NCBI RefSeq assembly: GCF_003130705.1
Contig: NZ_CP021354.1
Coordinates: forward strand, 1,550,001 to 1,614,000
Direction of reading: 5' to 3'
DNA from: Rhodococcus oxybenzonivorans
GTDB lineage: Bacteria; Actinomycetota; Actinomycetes; Mycobacteriales; Mycobacteriaceae
Length of the DNA: 64,000 nt
Part shown: piece by piece, positions 1 to 8,462 of the stretch
How positions within the stretch are numbered: position 1 is the stretch's first letter
How the letters are laid out: each line of letters starts with the position of its first letter
The notes under the pieces: model-generated
Told to the model about the DNA's origin: nothing
What the model saw: only the letters and a program-made list of their open reading frames with translations
Database searches by the model: none
Made by a program: the position numbers and the translations under genes

Positions 1-730
1 CACAACGCTGCTGCAGCTGCATCAGCCCGGTAACCCGGTCATCCTGCCGACGGTATGGGATGCGTGGTCCGCGAATCTGGCTGTCTCCGCGGGTTTCCGA
101 GCACTCACGGTCGGTAGCCATCCGGTGTCGGACTCGATCGGCAAGCCCGACAACGAGGGAATCACCTTCGACGAGCTGCTGCATCGGATCGCCCAGATCA
201 CCTCCGCCGTCGACCTGCCCATCTCGGTCGACATCGAATCCGGCTATGGGGAGGAACCTGCTCGCCTCATCGACGGCTTGATCGGCGCCGGCGCCGTGGG
301 GCTGAATATCGAGGACACCGTCCACAGTGAAGGCGGCCGGCTGCGTGAGCCGCAGGAGCACGCCGACTTCGTGGGGAAACTACGCCAGGCCGCCGACGCC
401 GCAGGCGTGCACGTCGTCGTCAATGCGCGGACCGACCTGTTCGTCAAGAAGGTCGGAGAAGATGCCGATCGCGTCGACCGTGCCATCTCCCGGCTGAAGC
501 TCGCAGCCGACGCCGGCGCCGACGTCCTGTACCCGGTGGGCCGCCACGACGACGCCACCCAGAAACGTCTCACATCGGAGCTGCCGCTGCCCGTCAACGC
601 GATCGGCCTGCCCGACCAGGACGACCCGGCATCCTTCGGACCGCTCGGCGTCGCACGCGTGAGCTTCGGTCCGTTCTTCCAAGCTGCCCTCGCGTCGCAC
701 GCCGCGACGTTGCTCGGCCGCTGGTCCTGA
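1..730 (+). CDS. Isocitrate lyase/PEP mutase family protein (5' partial)
   Basis: The reading frame is open from the left edge, so the start codon lies outside the window; about 243 codons are present, ending in TGA at 728-730. Visible features are the family's TIM-barrel motifs: SVDIESGYG (metal-binding Asp and Glu), VGLNIEDT and VVNARTDLF. These place it with the non-classical isocitrate lyase/phosphoenolpyruvate mutase/oxaloacetate hydrolase group, which makes or breaks C-C or P-C bonds of small oxyacids. It lacks the KKCGH signature of true isocitrate lyase, which is encoded separately at 42.6 kb. The substrate cannot be read from the sequence. It converges on the ATPase gene, with a palindromic repeat between them. 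Confidence 0.85.
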   Translation, partial: TTLLQLHQPGNPVILPTVWDAWSANLAVSAGFRALTVGSHPVSDSIGKPDNEGITFDELLHRIAQITSAVDLPISVDIESGYGEEPARLIDGLIGAGAVGLNIEDTVHSEGGRLREPQEHADFVGKLRQAADAAGVHVVVNARTDLFVKKVGEDADRVDRAISRLKLAADAGADVLYPVGRHDDATQKRLTSELPLPVNAIGLPDQDDPASFGPLGVARVSFGPFFQAALASHAATLLGRWS

Positions 731-733
731 CCT

Positions 734-773
734 GTGAGTACTTGTTAACCGCGGGCGGTTAAGAAGTACTCAC
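734..773. repeat. Palindromic gene-end repeat, copy 1
   Basis: Outer arms GTGAGTACTT and AAGTACTCAC enclose inner arms TTAACCGC and GCGGTTAA, with a single G/G mismatch and a two-base centre. It lies between convergent genes, and the TGA stop of the minus-strand ATPase gene is inside the right arm. It may act as a bidirectional terminator, though there is no T-tract, or as a dispersed element. Copies 2 and 3 lie at 20554-20593 and 26523-26562. Confidence 0.85.
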
Positions 774-2950
774 GGGCGCGACAGCGCATACGCCTCGAGG
801 TGCGCCACTTGCTCGGGGTCGAGCGAGGGGCGCACCTTCTCGCGTGCTGCGGCCACGTCGGCGGCGGTGACGTCGGCGGCGTCGATGCTCCGGCGCATCG
901 CGGCAAGCGCGGCTTCGCGGAGGAGCGCCGAGCAGTCGGCGGCCGAGTAGCCGTCGAGGTTGTCGGCCAGGTCGTCGAGGTCGACGTCGTCGGCGAGCGG
1001 GACCGAACTACCGGCGGTCCGCAGGATCGCCTTGCGCGCCTCCGCGTCGGGCGGCGGCACGAACACCAGTCGTTCGAGGCGTCCGGGCCGCAGTAACGCG
1101 GGGTCGATCAGGTCGGGTCGGTTCGTGGCGCCGAGCACCACCACATCGCGCAGAGGCTCGACGCCGTCGAGTTCGGTCAGCAGCGAGGCCACCACGCGGT
1201 CGGAGACACCGGAGTCGGAACTCTGACCGCGGCGCGGGGCCAGCGCATCGATCTCGTCGAGGAAGATGAGGGACGGCGCAGAGTCGCGGGCCCGCTGGAA
1301 CAACTCGCGCACCGCCTTCTCGGACGCGCCCACCCACTTGTCCATCAGCTCGGCGCCCTTGACGGCATGCACGCTGAGCTGTCCCGTACTGGCAAGGGCC
1401 CGAACAAGATAGGTCTTCCCGCAGCCCGGAGGTCCGTACAGCAGGACTCCGCGCGGAGGGTCGACACCGAGGCGTGCAAACGAATCCGGATGCTGCAACG
1501 GCCACAGCACCGCCTCGGTGAGGGCCTGCTTGGTTTCGACCATGTCACCGACGTCGTCGAGGGTGAGGCTGCCGATGGCCAGCTCCTCGCTTCCCGACCT
1601 CGACAATGGGCGGATCACGTCGAGGGCCCCGAGCAGATCCTCCTGGGTCAGAGCTGGGTCGGCCGGTGACCTGGTGGCGCGGTAGGCGGCCCGCAACGCT
1701 GCTTCCCGGCACAGCGCTGCGAGATCGGCCACCACGAATCCCGGCGACCTGGCCGCGATGGCATCGAGGGCGATCCCGTCGGTGGGCACCTTCCGCAGCA
1801 GCAGTTCGAGCAGGGCTCTTCGGGTGGCGCCGTCGGGCAACGTCAGGGCGAGTTCGCGGTCGCACAGTTCCTGGCCGCGCAGCCGGGTGTCGGTCGATTC
1901 CGGATGCGCGGTGGTCGCCACGAATGCGACACCGGCAGTGTCGACGGCACGGCGGAGTTGGTCGAGGATCAGGGCGGAGACGGGTTCCGGAGTCGCGGGC
2001 AGCAGGGTGTCGATGTCGGTGATGAGTAGCACCCCGCCGCCGCTGATCGCGTCGACTGCTGCTGTGACCCGTTGCAGTCGTGCACCGGCTTCGAGAGCGC
2101 CGACGCTGGGACCGTCGAGTTCGACGACGCGCCGCGACGCCAGCACGGAGCGGGCCAAGGTGGCTTTACCGACGCCACCCGGCCCGGTCACGAGGACACC
2201 CAGGTGAGGCGACGCCCCGAGCTTGCGGAGCAGTTCGGGTTCGTCGAGCGCGAGTCCCAGCCACTCGGTCAGTTTGGCGGCCTGGGTCTGCGCCCCGACG
2301 AGGTCCTCGACGGGCAGGGGTGGGACGGCCGCCGTTTCGGTCACCGTCGCCGACAGGCGCGCCGGTGCGGACGAGACCGCGGTGCGCGTTCCCGCACCCC
2401 ACCCGACCGCGGTGTTGGGTTGCACACTCACCGGGCCGCCTGCCGGGTCCACCCCGGTGACGGTGAGCAGTTCCGACGTCCATGCGACGCCGAAGGTCCG
2501 GGACAGTGCCTGCGTGGCGGGTGCTGTGCTGGTCCCGGGGCCGAGGTCGCGGGGGAGCAGGGACACCGCGTCACCCACGCTGAGGACCTTCCCGAGGAGG
2601 GCCTGCCGCAGGGTGACATCGGAGATCGAGGTGACCGCCAGGTTGGAGCCGCTGACCGTGACCGCTCTTCCGCCGTACACGGTCACCGGCGTCACGACGA
2701 CGGTGGCGTTCTCGGTGAGGCCGGCATTCGACATCGTCACGTCGTCGAGCAGCGCGGTGCCTGTGGGCGTTCCGGCCGGCGCGATGCCCGCCACCGCTGC
2801 CGTCCGGCGCGCCCCCACCAACGCGATCGCGTCCCACTCGCGGAGACCGAGCGCGGCGAGCGCTTCCGGATGGAGCCGTACGACGCCGCGTCGCGTGTCC
2901 GCGGCCGAAGTGTTCAGTCGGACTGTGAGCGCGAGTTCCGGTGAGGTCAC
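770..2950 (-). CDS. CDC48-like AAA+ ATPase with two AAA domains
   Basis: This is a 726-residue ATPase resembling Rv0435c of M. tuberculosis, with an N-terminal CDC48-like beta-barrel region (about 1-190) and two AAA modules. The first has Walker A GPGGVGKAT near residue 255 and a weak Walker B (LLITDID) that lacks the catalytic Glu. The second, near 515-700, is canonical: GPPGCGKT, LIFLDEID and the arginine-finger segment ATNRPDLIDPALLRPGR. Such proteins unfold or remodel proteins or membranes in the cytoplasm using ATP. The start is GTG. It follows pssA and psd on the same strand, which is the mycobacterial order and suggests one transcription unit. The substrate is unknown. Confidence 0.9.
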   Translation of the reverse strand: MTSPELALTVRLNTSAADTRRGVVRLHPEALAALGLREWDAIALVGARRTAAVAGIAPAGTPTGTALLDDVTMSNAGLTENATVVVTPVTVYGGRAVTVSGSNLAVTSISDVTLRQALLGKVLSVGDAVSLLPRDLGPGTSTAPATQALSRTFGVAWTSELLTVTGVDPAGGPVSVQPNTAVGWGAGTRTAVSSAPARLSATVTETAAVPPLPVEDLVGAQTQAAKLTEWLGLALDEPELLRKLGASPHLGVLVTGPGGVGKATLARSVLASRRVVELDGPSVGALEAGARLQRVTAAVDAISGGGVLLITDIDTLLPATPEPVSALILDQLRRAVDTAGVAFVATTAHPESTDTRLRGQELCDRELALTLPDGATRRALLELLLRKVPTDGIALDAIAARSPGFVVADLAALCREAALRAAYRATRSPADPALTQEDLLGALDVIRPLSRSGSEELAIGSLTLDDVGDMVETKQALTEAVLWPLQHPDSFARLGVDPPRGVLLYGPPGCGKTYLVRALASTGQLSVHAVKGAELMDKWVGASEKAVRELFQRARDSAPSLIFLDEIDALAPRRGQSSDSGVSDRVVASLLTELDGVEPLRDVVVLGATNRPDLIDPALLRPGRLERLVFVPPPDAEARKAILRTAGSSVPLADDVDLDDLADNLDGYSAADCSALLREAALAAMRRSIDAADVTAADVAAAREKVRPSLDPEQVAHLEAYALSRP

Positions 2951-2976
2951 GCGTCGAGCCTACGTGCGCGAGTGGA

Positions 2977-3837
2977 CTATCGGGCTCGTGGACGGCGCAA
3001 CCCGAGCCGCGCGGCGGAGCGCCGTCCGCGGGTGTCGGGCTGTCGCCGGATGGCTCGCCGTTCGGCCGGTTTGATCTCCCAGGTCTCCGGCCTCGCCGCC
3101 ACCCACCGCTGCGAGCGGACGGCGAACGGAATGTGAGCCAGGTATACGGCGACGAGGGCCATCAACAGAATGAACGGATAGGTGACCAACGCTGCGGCTG
3201 CGAGCGCCACCAGCACCAGCAGACCTGCTGCCATGCGAGGCGGAACGGACACGGTCTTGAGCGCCAGAGTGGGAATGCGGCTGACGATGAGGGCGGCGGA
3301 GAACACCGTCCACGCCACGACGACCGGATACGACGACCACCAGCCGTCGCCCCACTGCGCTGCTGCCGCCAAGGGCGTCAGCGCTACCAAGGCTCCCGCG
3401 GGTGCCGGGACGCCGACGAAGTACTCGCTGGCGTAACCGGGCATATCGTCGTCGTCGAGCAGAGTGTTGAAGCGGGCGAGCCGCAGCACGATGCTCACTG
3501 CATAGATGAGCGCGATGATCCAACCGAAACTCTGCCCGTCCAGCAGGGTGACGTACAGCACGAGGGCCGGAGCGACACCGAACGAGATGGAGTCGGCCAG
3601 CGAATCGAGCTCCGCACCCATTTTGCTGGTGGCGTCGAGGAGCCGGGCGATCCGCCCATCGAGGGAGTCGAGCACCGCGGCGGCACCGATCATTGCCAGC
3701 GCGGTCCCGAGATCGCCGTCGAGCGCGAACTTCACCGCGGACAGCCCACCACACAACGCGAGAATCGTGACGACACTCGGCAGCAAGCGCACCGCTTGCC
3801 GTGGTCTCCCTCTCCGCTGCTTCGTACTGGCGATCAC
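2977..3837 (-). CDS. pssA: CDP-diacylglycerol--serine O-phosphatidyltransferase
   Basis: The enzyme makes phosphatidylserine from CDP-diacylglycerol and L-serine in the membrane. The CDP-alcohol phosphatidyltransferase signature is intact: DG-x2-AR-x8-G-x3-D-x3-D, read as DGRIAR, then G, AELD and SLAD, near residues 60-82. Several hydrophobic helices follow, and the C-terminus is basic. The protein has 286 residues. Its GTG start overlaps the TGA stop of psd by four bases (GTGA), so the two genes are translationally coupled. Together they form the two steps from CDP-diacylglycerol to phosphatidylethanolamine. The order psd-pssA-ATPase matches Rv0437c-Rv0435c. Confidence 0.93.
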   Translation of the reverse strand: MIASTKQRRGRPRQAVRLLPSVVTILALCGGLSAVKFALDGDLGTALAMIGAAAVLDSLDGRIARLLDATSKMGAELDSLADSISFGVAPALVLYVTLLDGQSFGWIIALIYAVSIVLRLARFNTLLDDDDMPGYASEYFVGVPAPAGALVALTPLAAAAQWGDGWWSSYPVVVAWTVFSAALIVSRIPTLALKTVSVPPRMAAGLLVLVALAAAALVTYPFILLMALVAVYLAHIPFAVRSQRWVAARPETWEIKPAERRAIRRQPDTRGRRSAARLGLRRPRAR

Positions 3838-4547
3838 GGCAGTTGAGCGATGACGGTTTCGGCGCCGATCGTCCGCTGGCCACGCTCCACCAGCAAGGTG
3901 GTGCCCGCAGGGAAGTAGGTGTCGACGCGGGAGCCGAACCGGATCAGACCGTAGGTGTCACCGATGGGGAGGGTGTCGCCGACCGCGGCGTCGCACACGA
4001 TTCGCCGGGCCAGTAGGCCGGCGATCTGCACCACTGCGACGTCATGGCCGTCCGAGGTGTGCAGCAGCATGCTGTTGCGTTCGTTCACCTCGCTGGCATC
4101 GGCAAGGTCGGCGGACAGGAATTGGCCCGACCGGTGCACGACTTTCTGCACGACTCCGCCGACGGGGCTGCGCTGGACGTGGACGTCGAGCACGGACAGG
4201 AAGATGCTGATCCGGGGCAGGGGCTCGGAACCCATGTCGAGTTCGGCCGGCGGCACGGCGGTATCGACGAGTGCGACTTCACCGTCGGCAGGCGCGACCG
4301 CTACGCCCACCCGGTTGGGGGGCACACGGTGCGGATGCCGGAAGAACGCGGCGCAGGCCGCGGCAGAGGTCAGCGCACCACGCCGGACCCACTTGCGGTT
4401 GCGGCCGAGTAGGGCCACACCGAGCGGTGCGAGAACGAAGGGCAGTCCGGCCGGATGAAGCGGTGGGATGGCTCCCCGGGCGAGATCGACGAAGTGGCCG
4501 ATCCCTGAGGTCTGCGCGGTTCCGGGTGGTCTGGGCTTACGGGCCAC
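3834..4547 (-). CDS. psd: Phosphatidylserine decarboxylase proenzyme
   Basis: A 237-residue decarboxylase that converts phosphatidylserine to phosphatidylethanolamine at the membrane. It is the short type found in actinobacteria and archaea. The self-cleavage site is visible near the C-terminus as RFGSRVDTY; cleavage between Gly and Ser would create the pyruvoyl cofactor on a short alpha chain. A hydrophobic segment near residues 30-50 ([20 protein letters not shown]) would anchor it. The start is GTG. The stop overlaps the pssA start. In mycobacteria a moeA gene sits upstream; here that place is taken by a broken MerR/sliding-clamp gene. Confidence 0.92.
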   Translation of the reverse strand: MARKPRPPGTAQTSGIGHFVDLARGAIPPLHPAGLPFVLAPLGVALLGRNRKWVRRGALTSAAACAAFFRHPHRVPPNRVGVAVAPADGEVALVDTAVPPAELDMGSEPLPRISIFLSVLDVHVQRSPVGGVVQKVVHRSGQFLSADLADASEVNERNSMLLHTSDGHDVAVVQIAGLLARRIVCDAAVGDTLPIGDTYGLIRFGSRVDTYFPAGTTLLVERGQRTIGAETVIAQLP

Positions 4548-4605
4548 GGGCTCCTCTAACTGTGTCGGGCGGGACGGCTACCTGCCGTTGCGGCGCCCTC
4601 ACAGG

Positions 4606-5401
4606 TTACGTGAGCGCGGCCGGCTGTAACGGCATCAGGAGAGAGTACGCACTCACCGAGGCGGAGGAGGAAACGGACCGCGGACGGATGGCGAGCGGTG
4701 CGATGGGGCCGCCGAAGCGGAACGTCAGCTGATCGCCGGGGAGGGCGGCGACCGCATCGAGGAGAAAACCCGCGTTCACCTGTACGTGGAAGAGCACCGG
4801 CCGGTCTCGGCCGGGATCGGCAAAACCACGTTGCTGCGCGCCGACCACCGTGGAACCGGAGTCGAGGACACCGAGGTCCACCCGCTCGCCCGCCCCGGCA
4901 AGGACTGCCCGCAGTTCGGTCGCCGAGATCGTCGCTTCGGTTCCGGGAACCAGTCTCGAGGTGGATTCCGCGCAACGCCGGAAACTCGGACTGCGGGTCG
5001 AGGGCGAACCGGACCGATGCAACAGCATCGGCGAGGTCATCGGCATCGACAACGACGGTGCCTCTTCGCTCCGCGCGCCAGTCCACGAGACGGTGTATCC
5101 GGGTCAGCTCGCGTCGTGCATCGGCAAGGCCCTGCTCGAGTCTGCACAGGTGCTGGTCGAGCAGAGCGTGCGGATCGGTACCGGACAGCACCGCCGTCAT
5201 TTCCTTCACCGGCATCCCGACACGCCGCATCGCAGCGAGGAGAACGGCCGCGTCGACCTGCTGGTCGGTGTACCGGCGGTAGCCGGTGTGTGGGTCGACA
5301 GTGTGCGGCGCCAACACGCCTGCCTTGTCGAAGAACCGCAGCGCACTGACCGACAGGCCGGACGCCCGCGACAGCTCACCGATGCTCAGCACAGCGTTCA
5401 C
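4606..5401 (-). pseudogene. MerR regulator fused to a sliding-clamp-like domain, frameshifted
   Basis: The N-terminal part, starting at GTG 5401, is a clear MerR winged-helix protein: SIGELSRASGLSVSALRFFD, then GYRRYTDQQVDAAVLLAAMR and a helical dimerisation segment. It then enters a DnaN-like stretch (SVRFALDPQSEFPALRGIHLE). At about 4950-4960 the frame fails. Homology resumes one frame over with ISATELRAVLAG, VQVNAGFLLDAVAALPGDQL, LTFRFGGPIAPLAIRP and YSLLMPLQP, typical of the last sliding-clamp domain, ending at 4606. Intact relatives from memory are about 350 residues; this span codes for about 265, so part of the clamp domain seems lost as well as the frame. The original frame runs on to 4556 but gives only Arg-rich nonsense. 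A sequencing error remains possible. Confidence 0.7.
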
Positions 5402-5903
5402 TGTTCCCGAGGGGTATGACAGGTGCGATCTCGTCGATGCGGTGATGCAACCGCGCGATGGCACCGCGGATCGTGTTGCCGTAGCCGTCTTCGGCGAGGT
5501 GGTGAGATTCCTCGGCGGCCCGATCGAGGTGAAAGCGCGCTTCCGGGACATGCCCGAGCGCGAGATGAGCCGCTGCGACATTGAGGTGCAGCGAAGGGTA
5601 AAACGCCGCCACCTGCAGTGACGCGTCGTGCCGTTGCGCGCGATCGTCCGTCAGCGCGTCCGCGGCCTCGAGCGCACGCAGATCCCAGCGCAGTTCTTCG
5701 GCGGGGTCGGTCTGAACGTCGGCCATGTAGTGGGCGAGGGTCACGATGTGAAGCGGATCGCGAGTGCCCTCGGGGGACGCCTCGAGGGCGCCCCACACCT
5801 CGGCGAAGAGATGTCGGGCGCCCTCGGCGTCGCCTGCTATCGCGAGTTCTTGACCTCGACCGATCTGCGCCATCACGTCATCCGAATTCTCCATGCGGTT
5901 CAC
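5376..5903 (-). CDS. TPR-like helical protein of unknown function
   Basis: A 175-residue, all-helical protein. Segments such as GDAEGARHLFAEVWGALE and SLHLNVAAAHLALGHVPEAR look like degenerate tetratricopeptide repeats, which usually mediate protein contacts. No catalytic motif is visible. Its end overlaps the start of the MerR/clamp gene by 26 bases on the same strand, so the two were probably expressed together ahead of psd. ATG start at 5903. It is a conserved hypothetical type in actinobacteria by general appearance only. Confidence 0.7.
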   Translation of the reverse strand: MNRMENSDDVMAQIGRGQELAIAGDAEGARHLFAEVWGALEASPEGTRDPLHIVTLAHYMADVQTDPAEELRWDLRALEAADALTDDRAQRHDASLQVAAFYPSLHLNVAAAHLALGHVPEARFHLDRAAEESHHLAEDGYGNTIRGAIARLHHRIDEIAPVIPLGNSERCAEHR

Positions 5904-5937
5904 GGTGAAGGGTCGACCAGGTCGAGAGTCAAGCGGG

Positions 5938-6393
5938 TTACTTCGCTTCGGCAGCTGCCTTGATGCGGGCCAGGGTGGTGTTCATACCCTCGATCAGTTC
6001 GACCTCGAAGTCGTCGTTGCCGCCCAGCACGGTCTTGATCAGGAATTGCGACACCTTGGTCGTTCCGGTCGGCGCCTCCCGGCGTTCGATGACCTTGGTT
6101 CCGCCGGCGGTGGACTGGAGTTCGTACGACCAGATGGTGCGGTTCTCAACGACGCGGAAGGCGATCGACTTGTTCGGCTGGAACTTGACGACCTTCGAGG
6201 TGGTCGGCCACACGAGCATGCCCTTGCGGTTGATGTTGATCGTCTTCGTCCCTTCTTCGACCACACCGCCCAGGACGCGCATCGTGCGGCACTGCGGGCT
6301 CCACTCGCCCATCCGCTTCAGATCAGACACCACCGCCCACACATCCTGCGGGGTGGCGTCGATTTCGATGCTTGCTTCGAGGGTGTTTGCCAT
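5938..6393 (-). CDS. SRPBCC (START-like) family protein
   Basis: A 151-residue single-domain protein with the SRPBCC/polyketide-cyclase-like pattern: ASIEIDATPQDVWAVVSDL at the N-terminus, GEWSPQC, then alternating strands, and a long C-terminal helix (ELIEGMNTTLARIKAAAEA). The fold makes a hydrophobic ligand pocket, but the ligand is unknown. A GGAGAC ribosome-binding site precedes the ATG. It appears to stand alone, with a 500-base non-coding stretch upstream. Confidence 0.85.
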   Translation of the reverse strand: MANTLEASIEIDATPQDVWAVVSDLKRMGEWSPQCRTMRVLGGVVEEGTKTININRKGMLVWPTTSKVVKFQPNKSIAFRVVENRTIWSYELQSTAGGTKVIERREAPTGTTKVSQFLIKTVLGGNDDFEVELIEGMNTTLARIKAAAEAK

Positions 6394-6900
6394 CGGCTGT
6401 CTCCAGTCAGGGAAGGTGGTACGGGTAGTTACAACTACTTTGCCGTCATCGTAGGCGTTCGGAGAACGAGGATGTGCGGCAGGTCACTTCTTTGTACCCC
6501 GAGGGCTCGTCGCGTCCGCTCGGAAGTGTTTGTCGTTTCACCGTGGCAGGTTTGTCGCTTCGCTCCGCGCGCCTCACCGAAACTGTGTAACTCACGAGGC
6601 ACGATGAGCGATAGAAAAATCACTGCAATGGTTCGGTGCCAGCGCATTGGCACGTCGTCGAGTCGGTGTTCGGAAGTGATCGTCGTGAATGTTCATTCGA
6701 TCCTGCGGCGGGACCGCAGCCCTCTCCCTCTACTCGAATCTGCCCGGTTGCAAGGACGGCCGTCCTCGTGGCCGAGTGAAAAACTCGAACGTCTCATGAC
6801 CCCACGCGAAATCGAAGAAGTTCTGCGCGGCGACGTGTAATCGCCGTTGGCACCCCGCAATTCCCGACCTACACCCCGCGCCGGGGTGGACACTGGGTCT
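6394..6900. other. Long intergenic region between SRPBCC gene and hutH
   Basis: About 500 bases lie between two divergent genes. The GC content looks lower than in the neighbouring genes. It presumably holds both promoters, but no clear -10/-35 pair or operator was found. One possible short reading frame in the right part is listed separately. Confidence 0.4.
6685..6840 (+). CDS. Possible 51-residue small protein
   Basis: A GTG-started frame of 52 codons ends in TAA at 6838-6840, just before hutH. The C-terminal part (EKLERLMTPREIEEVLRG) reads like a genuine amphipathic helix, while the N-terminal part is less convincing. There is only a weak GGAAG ribosome-binding site. No family is recognised; it may be a chance frame. 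Confidence 0.25.
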   Translation: MNVHSILRRDRSPLPLLESARLQGRPSSWPSEKLERLMTPREIEEVLRGDV

Positions 6901-8448
6901 GTGGGTACCGAAGAGCCTGTCGTCGTCGGTGTCGGCCCGGTGTCTGCCGAAGAAGTGGTTCGGGTGGCCAGGCTCGGCGCCCCGGTGCGGATCTCCGAAG
7001 AGGCTCTGTCCACCATGGCGAAAAGTCGTCGGTGGATCGAGGCTCTCGCCGAGGATCCGAAACCGGTGTACGGCGTCTCGACGGGGTTCGGTGCCCTCGC
7101 GATCCGTCATATTCCGGTCGACAAGCGCGCACAGCTGCAGCGCAGCCTGATCCGTTCCCACGCCGCCGGCAACGGGCCGGAGGTGGAACGCGAGGTGGTG
7201 CGTGCGCTGATGTTGTTGCGGCTCTCGACTCTCGCCACGGGCCACACCGGCGTTCGGCCGGAGGTCGCGCAGGTGTACGCGAACCTGCTGTCGGCGGGTC
7301 TGACTCCGGTGGTGTACGAGTACGGGAGCCTGGGTTGTTCGGGCGATCTGGCGCCGCTGGCACATGTTGCCCTCGCCGTGATCGGTGAGGGCACCGTGCG
7401 AAACGCCGAGGGCTGTCCTACCCCCGCCGCCGACGCGCTGCGGGCCGCCGGAATCGCACCGGTGTCGCTGGAGGAGAAGGAGGGCCTTGCCCTCGTCAAC
7501 GGCACCGACGGCATGCTGGGCATGCTGGTGCTGGCCTGCGAAGACCTGCGTCACCTGCTGCGTCTGGCCGACATCACGGCAGCGATGAGCGTCGAGGGCC
7601 TGCTCGGCACGGACAGGGTCTTCGCCGCCGACCTGCAGTCGCTGCGGCCGCATCCCGGGCAGGCCGCGGCGGCCGAGAACATGACCCGGCTGCTGGCCGG
7701 CTCCGACATCGTGCGCAGCCACGCGGGGCCCGGGTGCACGGTGGTCCAGGACGCCTACTCGTTGCGCTGCGCCCCCCAGGTCGCCGGCGCCGCGCGCGAC
7801 ACCCTCGCCCACGCCCAGCAGGTCGCGGCGCGCGAACTCGCGAGCGCCGTCGACAACCCCGTGGTGACTGCGGACGGCCGCGTCGAGTCGAACGGCAACT
7901 TCCACGGAGCCCCGCTCGGCTACGTCCTGGATTTCCTGGCGATCGTGGTCGCGGACGTGGCGAGCATGAGCGAGCGCCGCACCGACCGATTTCTCGACGT
8001 CGCCCGCAACCACGGGCTGCCCCCGTTCCTCGCCGACGACCCCGGCGTCGACAGCGGCCACATGATCGCCCAGTACACGCAAGCCGCGATCGTGTCCGAA
8101 CTCAAGCGCCTGGCCGCGCCTGCGAGTGTCGACTCGATTCCGTCGTCGGCGATGCAGGAGGATCACGTGTCGATGGGGTGGTCAGCGGCCCGCAAACTTC
8201 GCCGCGCCCTCGACGGGCTCACCAGGGTCCTCGCAGTCGAGGCGCTGACTGCCGCACGGGGACTCGACCTCCGTGCGCCGCTCGAGCCTTCGCCTGCAAC
8301 GGGTGCCGTACGCGACGCGATCCGGGAGCACGTCGCCGGACCCGGAACCGACCGGTACCTGGCCCCCGAGATCGATGCAGTGGTGGCGCTCGCGTCGTCG
8401 GGCACCCTCCTGGCCCGCGCCGAGGCGGTGGTCGGCGCATTGGCCTGA
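6901..8448 (+). CDS. hutH: Histidine ammonia-lyase
   Basis: The enzyme deaminates L-histidine to trans-urocanate in the cytoplasm, the first step of histidine breakdown. The MIO prosthetic-group motif is GSLGCSGDLAPLAH at about residues 142-155. The self-cyclising tripeptide is Cys-Ser-Gly rather than the common Ala-Ser-Gly, a variant allowed in the family signature. Other family segments are YGVSTGFGAL, NGTDGMLGML, QDAYSLRCAPQV and DNPVV. The chosen GTG gives 515 residues, close to the usual length; upstream TTG (6847) or GTG (6886) starts would only add an unconserved tail. No hutU, hutI or other hut gene is adjacent. Confidence 0.9.
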   Translation: MGTEEPVVVGVGPVSAEEVVRVARLGAPVRISEEALSTMAKSRRWIEALAEDPKPVYGVSTGFGALAIRHIPVDKRAQLQRSLIRSHAAGNGPEVEREVVRALMLLRLSTLATGHTGVRPEVAQVYANLLSAGLTPVVYEYGSLGCSGDLAPLAHVALAVIGEGTVRNAEGCPTPAADALRAAGIAPVSLEEKEGLALVNGTDGMLGMLVLACEDLRHLLRLADITAAMSVEGLLGTDRVFAADLQSLRPHPGQAAAAENMTRLLAGSDIVRSHAGPGCTVVQDAYSLRCAPQVAGAARDTLAHAQQVAARELASAVDNPVVTADGRVESNGNFHGAPLGYVLDFLAIVVADVASMSERRTDRFLDVARNHGLPPFLADDPGVDSGHMIAQYTQAAIVSELKRLAAPASVDSIPSSAMQEDHVSMGWSAARKLRRALDGLTRVLAVEALTAARGLDLRAPLEPSPATGAVRDAIREHVAGPGTDRYLAPEIDAVVALASSGTLLARAEAVVGALA

Positions 8449-8462
8449 GACGAAAGACGGGC

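Noticed and set aside
4556..5581. A 341-codon MerR frame taken at full length
   Set aside because: Only about 150 residues in the middle are protein-like; the first 60 codons are upstream sequence and the end after about 4955 is Arg-rich out-of-frame reading, while clamp homology continues in another frame.
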